DNA of 64,000 nt. Origin: Anaerolineaceae bacterium UBA5211. Lineage in GTDB: Bacteria; Chloroflexota; Anaerolineae; Anaerolineales; Anaerolineaceae. The notes under the pieces are model-generated. The model saw only the letters and a list, made by a program, of their open reading frames with translations, ran no database searches and had not been told where the DNA came from. Location of the stretch: positions 1 through 64,000 of the forward strand of contig DHVJ01000030.1 in assembly GCA_002412595.1 (NCBI GenBank). Reading direction: 5' to 3'. The position numbers and the translations under genes are program-made. Positions within the stretch are counted from its first letter, which is position 1; every line of letters begins with the position of its first letter. Positions 16,376 through 25,187 of this stretch are shown here, one piece after another.

Positions 16376-16969
16376 CTCCTATACCTAAACCCTTTCTGCC
16401 GCATCTGGATAACTTGAAGTTTTCCCTTAATGAAATCAGCTGCCGGATGAAATATTGCTAATAATCTAGAATTTGCACACCCTGATAAACTCATCAATTA
16501 TTTCAGGAGGCATTATAACATTTCAATTAGCAGAAAAATAAGAATGTAAAGTAAAGTAAAGGAAAGGAAAGAGAAAAAAAAGGAGTCCTACACTACACGC
16601 CCGAACCCGCTCCCTGGTTGGTTCCATCAAAAATGTGAAAATAATCGCTAATAAAAGTGACATTTGTTGACAATTCTTTGGATGTATGGCATAATCCGCC
16701 CAATTAATCATTAATATTAAAGGTTTGCTTTTTTATTGTTAAATTAACAGTCTAAATAACGCCGATTTTTTTACCAGACTGTTAATATCAAAACAAAGGG
16801 TCGCCGTTCCAAACAAAAATACTTCCATGAAGCCCATTTCGTATAAAACGGAGTGCTTCTAGTAAATTAGAACTATTAAAAGGAGGTGATGTTCTTTATA
16901 TAAATGAAAAACAGAAATCACAAAGCTGATCAAAAATATAAAAGAATCAACGTCAAAGGAGTTGAGAAG
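16376..16969 (+). promoter_or_regulatory. Intergenic region with promoter and structured leader of the liv operon
   Basis: No gene is seen in these 594 bp. A near-consensus sigma-70 promoter is present: TTGACA (16667-16672), 17-bp spacer, CATAAT (16690-16695). Transcription from about 16702 gives a leader of about 270 nt. Within it, TTAACAGTCT (16744-16753) and AGACTGTTAA (16776-16785) form a perfect 10-bp stem with a 22-nt loop, which may be a regulatory RNA element or a protein site. A purine tract of GTAAA/GGAAA units lies at about 16546-16581, upstream of the promoter. Confidence 0.65.
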
Positions 16970-18139
16970 ATGAAAAAGAACGTATTATTATCGCTTGTTA
17001 TTTTGTTTGCTTTAGCATTGGCCGCTTGCGCTCCCGCAGCCGATACCGCCGCTGCTGAAGAACCGGCTGCCGCCGCAGAGGGTGACACCATCAAAGTTGC
17101 CAGCCTTTCCCCGCTCACCGGCCCTGTCCCCACCTTCGGTGAATCCACCAAAAATGGTTTCATGATGGCTGTTGACGAATGGAATGCCAATGGTGGCGTC
17201 CTCGGCAAGCAGATTGAACCCATCGTGGAAGATAGCCAGTGCACCGCCGATCCGGCCGTGAACGCAGCCAACAAAGTCATCGATCAGGATGGCGTGCATT
17301 ACATCGTTGGTGAAGTTTGCTCCTCCGCTTCCATCCCGGTTTCCGAGATTGCCGAGGAAAAGGGCGTTCTCATGATCAGCCCCACTTCCACAAATTCAGA
17401 TGTTACGCTGAATCTGGATGGCTCCACCAAGGATATGGTCTTCCGCGCCTGCTTCATCGATCCTTTCCAGGGTCTGGTGATGGCAAAATTCGCTTCCGAC
17501 CAGGGTTACACCAAAGCCTTCGTCATGTCCGATCAGGGCAACGACTACGTTCGTGGCTTGGCCGAAGTATTCTCCGAGAAATTCGTTGAATACGGCGGCG
17601 AAATCGTTGGTTCGGAAACCTACACCGGTACCGACACCGACTTCTCCGCCATTCTGACCAAGGTTGCCGACAGCGGCGCCGAAGTTCTCTATCTGCCTGA
17701 CTACTACAATGTTATCAACCTGGTAGCGGCGCAAGCCAAGGAAAAGGGCGTGACCGCAGTTATGATGGGCGCCGATGGTTGGGATTCATCCGATCTCGAC
17801 CTTGCCGCTGCCGACGGTGGTTATTACTCCAACCACTACTCCCCCGATGATACTCGTGATGCAGTAGTTGACTGGGTCTCAAAATACAACGAAGCCTACG
17901 GCTCAACCCCAGATGCTTTGGCCACCCTGGCATACGATGCCACCAACCTGCTCTTCGCTGCCATCGAGAAGGCTGGCGTGGACGATCCCGCTGCTGTTGC
18001 CACCGCCATGGAAGGACTGTCGTATGAGGCAGTTTCCGGAACAGTCACTTTTGATGAATATCATAACCCGATCAAGAGCGCGGTAGTGCTCCAGGTCAAA
18101 GACGGCGCGATCAACTTCGTCGCTTCCGTTGCTCCCTAA
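16970..18139 (+). CDS. livJ: Branched-chain amino-acid-type ABC substrate-binding lipoprotein (LivJ-like)
   Basis: A lipoprotein of about 389 residues. The start at 16970 follows AAAGGAG and gives a clean signal: MKKNVLLSLV, a hydrophobic core, then a lipobox ALAACAP. An acidic Ala-rich linker follows. The mature part is a type I periplasmic binding fold (SLSPLTGPVPTFGESTKNG opening), as in LivJ, urea or amide binders. It delivers a ligand to the permeases encoded next. The frame is open upstream to 16904 but that extension has no secretion sense. The ligand cannot be read reliably; branched-chain amino acids are the default for the family. Confidence 0.88.
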   Translation: MKKNVLLSLVILFALALAACAPAADTAAAEEPAAAAEGDTIKVASLSPLTGPVPTFGESTKNGFMMAVDEWNANGGVLGKQIEPIVEDSQCTADPAVNAANKVIDQDGVHYIVGEVCSSASIPVSEIAEEKGVLMISPTSTNSDVTLNLDGSTKDMVFRACFIDPFQGLVMAKFASDQGYTKAFVMSDQGNDYVRGLAEVFSEKFVEYGGEIVGSETYTGTDTDFSAILTKVADSGAEVLYLPDYYNVINLVAAQAKEKGVTAVMMGADGWDSSDLDLAAADGGYYSNHYSPDDTRDAVVDWVSKYNEAYGSTPDALATLAYDATNLLFAAIEKAGVDDPAAVATAMEGLSYEAVSGTVTFDEYHNPIKSAVVLQVKDGAINFVASVAP

Positions 18140-18162
18140 TTTCCAATAGCTCAATCCAATAG

Positions 18163-18195
18163 GGGCGGTCTTAAAAAAGACCGCCCTTATAAATT
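18163..18195 (+). terminator. Hairpin between binding-protein and permease genes
   Basis: Stem GGGCGGTCTT / AAGACCGCCC (18163-18186) with an AAAA loop, followed by TTATAAATT. The weak T-run suggests partial termination or mRNA stabilisation, giving more binding protein than permease. Confidence 0.75.
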
Positions 18196-18222
18196 ACTCC
18201 ACTTAGAAAGTAGGAAAACCCT

Positions 18223-19338
18223 ATGGAAAGGAAAAACCAAAATCCAATTGTTAACTGGATTGTCAAGAGTAAAATCCTGGGAATCCTTTTCTTTGTAATC
18301 ATTGGTGCTTTTGCAGTTTACAAACTTGGTACTGCTTTATTCGATAACCCTTCCCTCTTTTTGCAACAAGTTGTGAACGGGCTACAGCTTGGTTTTGTAT
18401 ATGCCTTGATTGCCCTCGGTTATACGATGATTTATGGCATCATCCAATTGATCAACTTTGCCCACGGTGATATTTTTATGGTGGGTGCTTTTGCAAGTTT
18501 TTACAGTATTTCACGCTACAATGTTCATCTGTGGTTCCAAAACCTCTTTCCCTCCGTGCCTGTGATGCTCGCACAAATTATTGGAACAGTAACAGTTATA
18601 TTGGTATCCATGGTGGTTTGTGCACTGCTCGCCTATACCATTGAGCGTATTGCGTATAAACCGCTGCGCACAGCCCCGCGTATTTCCGCATTGATCACCG
18701 CCATTGGCATTTCATTTTTCCTGGAATACTTTGGCGCTTTGAATTTTGTTTTCTCCCCTAACTACATCACCTACCAGCGTCCTTTTGCTGTAAAAAGCTG
18801 GTTTGTCGGCCCTAGCGGATTTGGTTCCATAGAATCCGGTATTGCGCCACCCGCTCATAGTATTATATTCTCCAATATTTTCCTAATCATTGTCTTCGCT
18901 TCACTATTGCTGTTGTTGGTTTTGCAATACATTGTCAAGAAGACTAAAATTGGAAAAGCCATGCGCGCTGTTGCTTATGATAAGCCAACTGCCCGTTTGA
19001 TGGGCATCAATTCGGATGCCATTATTTCCGTCACCTTCGCACTTGGCGCAGCCTTGGCTGGTGCAGCCGGTGTGCTCTATGCCATCGCCTTCCCCCAGGT
19101 TTTCTTCTCAATGGGCATCACACCCGGTATGAAAGCCTTTGTGGCAGCTGTGGTCGGTGGTATCGGCAGCATTCCTGGCGCATTCATCGGTGCATTGATC
19201 ATGGGCCAAGCGGAAACTTTAAGTGCTGCTTACATTTCGACCCCCATGCGCGATGCCATCGCATTCAGTCTGCTGATTGTCGTCCTACTCATTCGTCCCA
19301 AAGGTATCATGGGCGAAACCTCCAGTGAGAAAGTTTAG
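18223..19338 (+). CDS. livH: Branched-chain amino-acid ABC permease (LivH-like)
   Basis: A 371-residue inner-membrane permease. An extra N-terminal segment with a transmembrane helix (about residues 15-40) precedes the usual LivH core, which begins around LQQVVNGLQLGFVYALIALGYTM. The family motif INFAHGDIFMVGA follows. The later cytoplasmic loop AYDKPTARLMGINSDAIIS is the typical coupling region (EAA-like) that contacts the ATPase. It has about eight to nine membrane segments. It is second in the operon, after the SBP gene and the hairpin, and 8 bp before livM. Confidence 0.9.
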   Translation: MERKNQNPIVNWIVKSKILGILFFVIIGAFAVYKLGTALFDNPSLFLQQVVNGLQLGFVYALIALGYTMIYGIIQLINFAHGDIFMVGAFASFYSISRYNVHLWFQNLFPSVPVMLAQIIGTVTVILVSMVVCALLAYTIERIAYKPLRTAPRISALITAIGISFFLEYFGALNFVFSPNYITYQRPFAVKSWFVGPSGFGSIESGIAPPAHSIIFSNIFLIIVFASLLLLLVLQYIVKKTKIGKAMRAVAYDKPTARLMGINSDAIISVTFALGAALAGAAGVLYAIAFPQVFFSMGITPGMKAFVAAVVGGIGSIPGAFIGALIMGQAETLSAAYISTPMRDAIAFSLLIVVLLIRPKGIMGETSSEKV

Positions 19339-19346
19339 GTGAAGAT

Positions 19347-20597
19347 ATGAAAAGACTTAATAAATCTTCCGTTCTCTTTCTGGTCGGCGCAGTCCTGGTC
19401 TTTAGCGTCATTCAGGTTCTGATCTCGATGAAAATCATCAACTCGTTCTGGAGTACCATTTTGCTCCAAGCAGGCGTGATGGCTATTGTTGCTTTAGGCT
19501 TAAACTTGATTTACGGCTTCAATGGCCAGTTTTCTCTGGGTCAATACGGTTTTTACGCCATCGGTGCCTACACTGCAGCGGATATCACTTACCGCTGGAC
19601 ACAATTGCACAGTGCATCAGGTTTGACCGTGGTGCTGATGATCGCTATTCTGGCAGGAATTACCATCATGCTCATCAGAAACGTTGTCACCAAAATCCGT
19701 GGGTTGGACACACTTTCTGCCTTTGCCCTTTATCTAACAGCAGTGGTATTTTCTATCTTTGTCGCTATCAAGATAGGCCAATTGATCGCCAATCCGGTTA
19801 CCGCTTTATTCAATTCACTTCCCGAACAAACCAGTCAATATATCATCTACCTGTTGGCAGTTTTATTAGGCGGCGCGATCGCCGCTGAAGTCAGTTTCCT
19901 GTTCGGTCTCCCAGTCCTTACACTGGGTTCAGACTATTTTGGAATTGCCACCCTGGGCTTCTCTATTATCGTAAAAGTTCTGTTGGATAATTCCGACACC
20001 ATGTTGGGTTTTGCTGAAATGAAGGGTGCCCGCGGCATGATCGGTATTCCCAAGGTCACCACCTGGGCATTCGTATTCTTCTTCCTGCTGCTGACAGTGG
20101 TTATTATTCGCAATTTACTCAATTCAAGTTATGGACGGGCGATTGTTTCCATCCGGGAAGATGAAACCGCAGCAACTTCCATGGGCATTGATGTTGCTTT
20201 TTATAAAACCATTACTTTTGTGATCGGCAGCTTTTTCGCAGGATTAGCTGGCGGTTTATATGCTCATATCAACGGCTTCCTGCATCCCAACACATTTAGT
20301 TTCGTAAAGTCATTCGATCCCCTGATCATAGTGGTATTTGGTGGTTTGGGCAGCGTCACAGGTACCGTGGGTGCAGCTTTCGGTTGGGCCTTGGTATTGG
20401 AAGGTGTCCTACGGCTGGTTTTGCCTGATGGTTTCGAAACCTGGCGCTTTGTAATATATCCCGCTTTACTGTTGGTTATGATGCTGTTGAAACCGAATGG
20501 CTTATTCGGTAATTACGAAATTCCATTTATTCGCTCCATTGTCCCGGCTCTCAAAGAAAAAAAGGCAGACAGCGAAACCGCTAAGGAGGCAGCATAA
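19347..20597 (+). CDS. livM: Branched-chain amino-acid ABC permease (LivM-like)
   Basis: A 416-residue membrane protein. It has the LivM pattern GLNLIYGFNGQFSLGQYGFYAIGAY near the N-terminus and a coupling loop SIREDETAATSMGIDVAFYK near residues 265-285. It forms the translocation pore with LivH. It is somewhat longer than typical LivM because of an extra hydrophobic region at about 110-190. Its last base overlaps the A of the livG start codon region (TAATG), which implies translational coupling. Confidence 0.9.
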   Translation: MKRLNKSSVLFLVGAVLVFSVIQVLISMKIINSFWSTILLQAGVMAIVALGLNLIYGFNGQFSLGQYGFYAIGAYTAADITYRWTQLHSASGLTVVLMIAILAGITIMLIRNVVTKIRGLDTLSAFALYLTAVVFSIFVAIKIGQLIANPVTALFNSLPEQTSQYIIYLLAVLLGGAIAAEVSFLFGLPVLTLGSDYFGIATLGFSIIVKVLLDNSDTMLGFAEMKGARGMIGIPKVTTWAFVFFFLLLTVVIIRNLLNSSYGRAIVSIREDETAATSMGIDVAFYKTITFVIGSFFAGLAGGLYAHINGFLHPNTFSFVKSFDPLIIVVFGGLGSVTGTVGAAFGWALVLEGVLRLVLPDGFETWRFVIYPALLLVMMLLKPNGLFGNYEIPFIRSIVPALKEKKADSETAKEAA

Positions 20598-21421
20598 TGG
20601 CTGAGACAACCAACACTACCCCCATCCTCGAACTGCGCAAGTTATGCCGGTACTTCGGCGGTTTGAAAGCAGTCAATGAAGTTGATCTGGTTTTACAACC
20701 TCATGCACTTAACGGCCTGATCGGCCCCAACGGCTCCGGCAAGACGACTATTTTCAACGTAATCACCGGTATTTACGAACCAACCGGCGGAGAAGTTGTT
20801 TTTGAAGGCCAAAGCATTGGCGGCCTGGACCCATTTATCATCAACCAAATGGGAATCGCCCGCACCTTCCAAAATATCCGCCTTTTCCCCAATCTGACCG
20901 TGCTCGATAATGTGCGCATTGCCTACCATCCCCACGCAGGTTACAGTATGAGCGATGCAATTATGCACAACAAGCACTTTGACGAAAAAGAAAAAGAATT
21001 GACCGAGAAAGCACAAGATTTTCTGCGTGTTTTCAATCTGCAGGACCGCCAGGCGGAAATTGCCCGCAACCTGCCTTACGGTGAGCAAAGACGACTGGAA
21101 ATCGCGCGCGGCCTTGCATCCAGCCCCAAACTACTTTTGCTGGATGAACCCGCAGCAGGCATGAACCCGAAAGAAGCCATCACTCTGATGGAGCTGATTC
21201 ACTTCATTCGCGACAAGTTCGATCTGACAATCCTACTAATTGAGCATCAAATGCGCGTTGTCATGGGAATTTGCGAGCATATCACCGTTATGGACTTTGG
21301 ACAGGTGATCGCGCGCGGCTCCGCCCAGGATGTCCAAAAGGACAAGCATGTAATTGAAGCCTATCTTGGACCTGGCGCCGCTGAGCTTTCAAAGCAATAT
21401 CTGAAGGAGAGAAAGCAATGA
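20597..21421 (+). CDS. livG: ABC transporter ATPase (LivG-like)
   Basis: A 274-residue cytoplasmic ATPase with Walker A GPNGSGKTT (about 41-49), the signature region LPYGEQRRLEIARGLA, Walker B LLLLDEPAAGMNP and the switch histidine in LLIEHQM. The signature reads YGEQR instead of SGGQ, which is usual for LivG. It powers the LivHM permease together with LivF. Its stop overlaps the livF start (ATGA). Confidence 0.93.
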   Translation: MAETTNTTPILELRKLCRYFGGLKAVNEVDLVLQPHALNGLIGPNGSGKTTIFNVITGIYEPTGGEVVFEGQSIGGLDPFIINQMGIARTFQNIRLFPNLTVLDNVRIAYHPHAGYSMSDAIMHNKHFDEKEKELTEKAQDFLRVFNLQDRQAEIARNLPYGEQRRLEIARGLASSPKLLLLDEPAAGMNPKEAITLMELIHFIRDKFDLTILLIEHQMRVVMGICEHITVMDFGQVIARGSAQDVQKDKHVIEAYLGPGAAELSKQYLKERKQ

Positions 21422-22125
21422 TGCTCGAAATTGAAAAAATCAATGTATATTATGGCGCAATCCATGCTTTGACAGATATTAGTTACAACGTCAAAGAAGG
21501 AGAAATTGTCGCCCTAATTGGCGCAAACGGCGCAGGCAAAAGTACGTCGCTGAAAACACTTTCTGGGATTCTGCACCCTATGAATGGCAGTATTCGTTTC
21601 CTGGAAGAAGAAATTTCCACCAAAGCAGCGGAAGACATCGTCAGCAAAGGCATCATCCACGTTCCGGAAGGCCGTAAAATATTCGCGCCGCTTACAGTAA
21701 TGGAAAACCTGGAAATGGGCGCCTATCTGCAGAATGATAAAGATCAGATCGCCTGTGATATCCGCGGTGTTTTTGAACGATTTCCGCGCCTGAAAGAACG
21801 CCAAAATCAGTTGGGGGGTACATTATCCGGTGGCGAACAACAAATGTTGGCTATTGCTCGTGGACTGATGGCCCGTCCCAAGCTGATGCTGCTGGATGAG
21901 CCCTCCATGGGTCTGGCTCCTGTTCTGGTTGAGCAAATTTTCGAAATCATCCAGGAAATTAATAAGCAGGGAACCAGCATCCTTCTGGTGGAACAAAATG
22001 CAAAAATGGCGTTATCGATTGCTAACCGTGCTTACGTATTGGAAACCGGCAGTATTGTGCTGGAAGGTGATGCCAAAGAAGTAATGGAAAACTCATCCGT
22101 TATTCAAGCGTACCTGGGCGGTTAG
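21418..22125 (+). CDS. livF: ABC transporter ATPase (LivF-like)
   Basis: A 235-residue ATPase, the second nucleotide-binding subunit of the Liv transporter. It has Walker A GANGAGKST, the signature LSGGEQQMLAIARGL, Walker B LMLLDEPSMGLAP and the switch VEQNA typical of LivF. There are two tandem ATGs (21418 and 21421); the first overlaps the livG stop. The overlap implies coupled expression. Confidence 0.93.
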   Translation: MMLEIEKINVYYGAIHALTDISYNVKEGEIVALIGANGAGKSTSLKTLSGILHPMNGSIRFLEEEISTKAAEDIVSKGIIHVPEGRKIFAPLTVMENLEMGAYLQNDKDQIACDIRGVFERFPRLKERQNQLGGTLSGGEQQMLAIARGLMARPKLMLLDEPSMGLAPVLVEQIFEIIQEINKQGTSILLVEQNAKMALSIANRAYVLETGSIVLEGDAKEVMENSSVIQAYLGG

Positions 22126-22143
22126 CCAGACAGGAGATGTGAT

Positions 22144-22497
22144 ATGAGCGTATTCAAAAAAGTGTTGTTTTTCTTTTTACTGCCGGCCATTGGAGTGGTT
22201 TTTTACCCACCTTCCGTTATCGGCAGTGCTTATTCTGCTATTGGGATTGTATTCCTTTTCTTTCTCGTCCTAGCAGCAATTTTGTGGCATGGTTATTCAA
22301 AAGCATTGACTTTCATGATTTTCCTGAACGGTATGAACGTGATTGTACGTATTATGATGCTATTATCCACAACCGTCAGCAAAGATGGCGTGGCTAATCT
22401 GCCGTTCTTGCTCTACGGAATCGCAGGAGCTGCCATTTCGTTCTATCTAATGATCCGTCTTGATAAAATTGACGTGCGGCAAACCATGACTCGCTAA
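22144..22497 (+). CDS. Small four-helix membrane protein in liv operon
   Basis: A 117-residue protein with about four hydrophobic segments (residues about 5-22, 28-48, 52-75 and 85-105) and short positively charged ends (MSVFKK and RLDKIDVRQTMTR). The family was not recognised. It starts 18 bp after livF behind CAGGAGATG and is followed by the operon terminator, so it is the last gene of the transporter operon. It may be an accessory membrane subunit; nothing in the sequence proves this. Confidence 0.7.
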   Translation: MSVFKKVLFFFLLPAIGVVFYPPSVIGSAYSAIGIVFLFFLVLAAILWHGYSKALTFMIFLNGMNVIVRIMMLLSTTVSKDGVANLPFLLYGIAGAAISFYLMIRLDKIDVRQTMTR

Positions 22498-22519
22498 AGT
22501 CCAATATCCATACAATCGG

Positions 22520-22547
22520 AGCCGGCTTTTCTAGCCGGCTTTTTTAT
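22520..22547 (+). terminator. Terminator of liv operon
   Basis: Stem AGCCGGC / GCCGGCT (22520-22540) followed by TTTTTT. It separates the liv operon from the arsenic cassette. Confidence 0.9.
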
Positions 22548-22569
22548 TTAATTTTGATTTTGTGGTAAT

Positions 22570-22589
22570 ATATTCACCATTATGAATAT
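22570..22589 (+). promoter_or_regulatory. Operator-like dyad at the arsR start
   Basis: ATATTCA-CCATTA-TGAATAT spans the start codon of the ArsR-like gene (22582), next to a -10-like TAATAT (22566-22571). A near-identical ATATTC/GAATAT dyad lies before the permease gene. The two fit binding sites of the ArsR-family regulator encoded here. Confidence 0.6.
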
Positions 22590-22944
22590 GTCAAAGAATA
22601 ATCCCGATGCAAAAACAGGGGCTTTATTTCGCCTGATCAGCCACCCTACCCGCCTTAAGATCATCCAGGAAATTGGCAGGGGTGAGGCTTGCGTCTGCCA
22701 CCTTGAAGCCCAACTGGGGCTGCGGCAAGCATATCTTTCACAGCACTTGATGGCCCTGCGCGACGCCGGCATCCTGGAAACCCAACGGGATGGGCGCTTT
22801 ATTTATTACCGGTTGGTTAATCCAGAAATTCTGAACATCATCCAGGACGCGATGAATTTCACCGGTTCCAGCAATGCGCAGAACCCGGAAAGCAAACAGT
22901 CCAAGAGAGCCTGCTGCTGCCCGAAATGCAGCCCTGAATCATAA
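22582..22944 (+). CDS. arsR: ArsR-family metalloregulator
   Basis: A 120-residue winged-helix repressor. It has the opening HPTRLKIIQEI, the thiol-bearing ACVCHLE (Cys-X-Cys as in As(III)-sensing ArsR proteins) and the recognition helix region GLRQAYLSQHLMALRDAGIL, then the beta-hairpin RDGRFIYYRL. A second Cys cluster, ACCCPKC, lies at the extreme C-terminus and may add ligands. It is the first gene of the arsenic cassette. ATGs at 22582 and 22588 are both possible. Binding to the two ATATTC/GAATAT dyads is inferred. Confidence 0.88.
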   Translation: MNMSKNNPDAKTGALFRLISHPTRLKIIQEIGRGEACVCHLEAQLGLRQAYLSQHLMALRDAGILETQRDGRFIYYRLVNPEILNIIQDAMNFTGSSNAQNPESKQSKRACCCPKCSPES

Positions 22945-22959
22945 TTTTTTTACTATCTC

Positions 22960-22979
22960 ATATTCAATCTTCCGAATAT
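22960..22979 (+). promoter_or_regulatory. Second ArsR operator-like dyad
   Basis: ATATTC-(8 bp)-GAATAT lies immediately before the permease start, repeating the half-sites of the dyad at 22570-22589. It suggests separate control of the permease-thioredoxin-arsC segment. Confidence 0.55.
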
Positions 22980-22980
22980 A

Positions 22981-24345
22981 ATGGAGCCATCTATGTCAAT
23001 ATTATCAACTTTATCCAGTCTGATCCAAACCGGCTTGGGAAGCCTGGCTGCGTATCTGGCAGCGCACGTGCTTTTATGTTTGCTGCCGGCCTTCTTCATC
23101 GCAGGCGCTTTAACCGCCCTGATGCCCAAAGAAGCAGTTACCCGCTTTCTGGGAAAAGATACGCCCAAATATATTTCCTACCCGGCTGCTGCCGTGGGCG
23201 GATTCGTCCTGGCCGTTTGCTCTTGCACAATCATGCCGCTTTTCGCCGGCATCTACAAAAAAGGGGCAGGCCTTGGGCCAGCCATTACTTTTCTATTCGT
23301 CGGGCCGGCCGTAAATATCCTGGCGATTTCTTTCACCGGCGTTCAAATTGGGATGGATATTGCTATGGCCAGACTGGTACTAGCGGTATTGTTCGGGATT
23401 ATTATTGGGTTAATCATGGCCTGGATTTTCAGAGATGACGATGCTGCCCACAACCGCGAAACCAGCCAGTTATTCAGCCAAAGCGCAAATTTATCAGGAA
23501 AGACCTTTTTAATTTTCCTACTGCTGCTGGCCGTCTTGATCAGCGGCACACTGCAAGTCAGGCCATTGACTTCCATTCTGGCAAATTTTACTCTTCCAGC
23601 TACCTGGGCAACCGATTTGCAAGCCAGATTAGATACCCTGGTGCCGGCCAATGCCACTTTAGGTATTGAAGGTATTTCGGTTCAAGGAATTTTGTTAATC
23701 ACGTTATTGTTTTTAATCGCAATCAGCGCATTAAAGGGTTTCAAGAACATTGAAGAGGAATTCACCCCTTTCACTTATATCACCTTGGGGTTAATTTCGC
23801 TGACACTGGTTATTGCCAGCCTGAAAACACAGGTTGGCGCGCAATCCATTACAATCGCGCTAACAGGACGTTTCATTGCGGTTTTCGTCTTGCTCATTTC
23901 ACTTTGGTGGGCATCCCGGCGTTATCTGAGCCAAGCCGACTTGACCGCATGGTTGTGGGAAACCTGGCGTTTTGTGAAACAAATCATCCCACTGCTGCTG
24001 GTTGGTGTTTTTCTGGCGGGAATAGCACGCGCAGTTATTCCGGCCGATTGGATCCTCCTGGTTGCAGGAAAAAATACGCTGCTGGCCAACTTGGCCGGTG
24101 TTCTGTTTGGTGTTTTCATGTACTTCCCCACGCTGGTAGAAGTGCCTGTTGCACAGACATTCCTCTCTTTAGGCATGCACCGTGGCCCATTGCTTGCTTA
24201 CTTGCTGGCCGATCCGGAATTAAGTTTGCAATCTATCCTGATCACCAATTCTGTCATTGGGAAGAAAAAAACCATCTATTATGTGGCACTGGTCACCATA
24301 TTCAGCACACTTTCAGGCTGGATTTTTGGTCAATTTGTAAAATAA
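22981..24345 (+). CDS. arsP: ArsP/DUF318-type permease
   Basis: A 454-residue membrane protein of the permease DUF318 family, with two homologous halves of about four to five helices each. The first half has AVCSCTIMPLFAG (Cys80, Cys82), the Cys pair expected for trivalent-arsenical or metal-thiolate transport. The motif FLFVGPAVNILAI follows. The second half has LAGVLFGVFMYFPTLVEVPV. ArsP members export trivalent organoarsenicals; other family members are linked to metals, so the substrate is inferred from arsR and arsC. An in-frame ATG at 22993 is an alternative start. Confidence 0.85.
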   Translation: MEPSMSILSTLSSLIQTGLGSLAAYLAAHVLLCLLPAFFIAGALTALMPKEAVTRFLGKDTPKYISYPAAAVGGFVLAVCSCTIMPLFAGIYKKGAGLGPAITFLFVGPAVNILAISFTGVQIGMDIAMARLVLAVLFGIIIGLIMAWIFRDDDAAHNRETSQLFSQSANLSGKTFLIFLLLLAVLISGTLQVRPLTSILANFTLPATWATDLQARLDTLVPANATLGIEGISVQGILLITLLFLIAISALKGFKNIEEEFTPFTYITLGLISLTLVIASLKTQVGAQSITIALTGRFIAVFVLLISLWWASRRYLSQADLTAWLWETWRFVKQIIPLLLVGVFLAGIARAVIPADWILLVAGKNTLLANLAGVLFGVFMYFPTLVEVPVAQTFLSLGMHRGPLLAYLLADPELSLQSILITNSVIGKKKTIYYVALVTIFSTLSGWIFGQFVK

Positions 24346-24369
24346 TTCAATATAAAGAAGGAGTAGATT

Positions 24370-24609
24370 ATGATTGTAAAAATCTTAGGCGGTGGCTGCC
24401 CCCGCTGTGAAAGACTGGAAAAAGTAGCTCATGAAGCTGCAGATGCGCTGGGTTTGGAAGCGGATTTTGTGAAGGTCAAGAATCTTAATGACATCATGAA
24501 GTATGACATCATGGAAACACCCGCTCTGGTCATCAACGAAGAAGTTAAATCCTTCGGCCGTATTCCAGCCAAAGAAGAAGTCATGGATTGGATGCAAAAC
24601 TCAAAATAA
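24370..24609 (+). CDS. Small thioredoxin-like redox protein
   Basis: A 79-residue protein with the active site CPRC (10-13), cis-Pro region METPALVINEEV and a compact thioredoxin fold, as in the redox-active disulfide family (MTH895-like). It follows the ArsP-type permease by 24 bp behind AAGGAG and precedes arsC, as often seen in arsenic or metal cassettes. It may reduce the permease cysteines or serve as electron donor to ArsC, which needs thioredoxin. Confidence 0.88.
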   Translation: MIVKILGGGCPRCERLEKVAHEAADALGLEADFVKVKNLNDIMKYDIMETPALVINEEVKSFGRIPAKEEVMDWMQNSK

Positions 24610-24684
24610 TATTTATGACTTTTGTTAACTAAAAGATAATATTTAAATAACTCCTTGTTAACTTAAAAAAGGTATAAAAAGATT

Positions 24685-25113
24685 ATGGAAAAGCCACGCG
24701 TACTCTTTCTTTGCACAGGTAATTCAGCCCGCAGTCAAATGGCAGAAGCACTTTTGAGAAAAATGGCCGGCAACCATTTCGAAGTACACAGCGCCGGTCT
24801 GGAACCCACTGTTATACATCCGATGACAATCAAAGTTCTGGAAGAAATCGGTATCGATGCAAGTGGACAATACGCCAAACCGTTGACCATCTATCTGGGT
24901 AAAACGCATTTTAGTTACCTGATTACCGTCTGCGCCAAAGCCGAGGAACGGTGCCCATTCTTTCCAGGGATGGGGACAAGGCTGCATTGGCCGTTCGATG
25001 ATCCGGCTGCTTTTGAAGGCAGTGACAAGGAAAAACTGGATTTCTTTCGCACAATTCGCGACCAAATCCAAACGCGTATTCAGCAGTGGTTATCTGAACA
25101 AAACATCAATTAG
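24685..25113 (+). CDS. arsC: Thioredoxin-coupled arsenate reductase
   Basis: A 142-residue enzyme of the low-molecular-weight phosphatase fold. It has the P-loop CTGNSARS (Cys10) and the two further catalytic cysteines Cys83 and Cys90 (TVCAKAEERCPF), matching the Cys10/Cys82/Cys89 relay of thioredoxin-linked ArsC. DDPAAF supplies the catalytic Asp. It reduces arsenate to arsenite in the cytoplasm. It is the last gene of the arsR-permease-thioredoxin cassette, 75 bp after the thioredoxin gene. The presence of all three cysteines argues for arsenate reductase over tyrosine phosphatase. Confidence 0.92.
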   Translation: MEKPRVLFLCTGNSARSQMAEALLRKMAGNHFEVHSAGLEPTVIHPMTIKVLEEIGIDASGQYAKPLTIYLGKTHFSYLITVCAKAEERCPFFPGMGTRLHWPFDDPAAFEGSDKEKLDFFRTIRDQIQTRIQQWLSEQNIN

Positions 25114-25159
25114 CAAAATATTTAGACCCTTGCAATTTCCCTAAAATGACATTTTTCCG

Positions 25160-25187
25160 ATAAAATCGGGTGCATGCCCGATTTTAT
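25160..25187 (+). promoter_or_regulatory. Inverted repeat across the ECF ATPase start codon
   Basis: ATAAAATCGGG (25160-25170) and CCCGATTTTAT (25177-25187) form a perfect 11-bp dyad with the start codon ATG (25174) in the 6-base loop. No Shine-Dalgarno sequence is present and a TAAAAT lies 7 nt before the ATG. It may be a protein operator or an RNA hairpin controlling initiation. Confidence 0.6.

Noticed and set aside
16546..16581. Purine-rich GTAAA/GGAAA tract as a CRISPR or repeat array
   Set aside because: The units are 5 bp, imperfect and without spacers; it is a simple low-complexity tract.
24610..24684. TTGTTAACT pairs between the thioredoxin and arsC genes as an operator
   Set aside because: The two short matches are AT-rich and not clearly symmetric; no support beyond chance.
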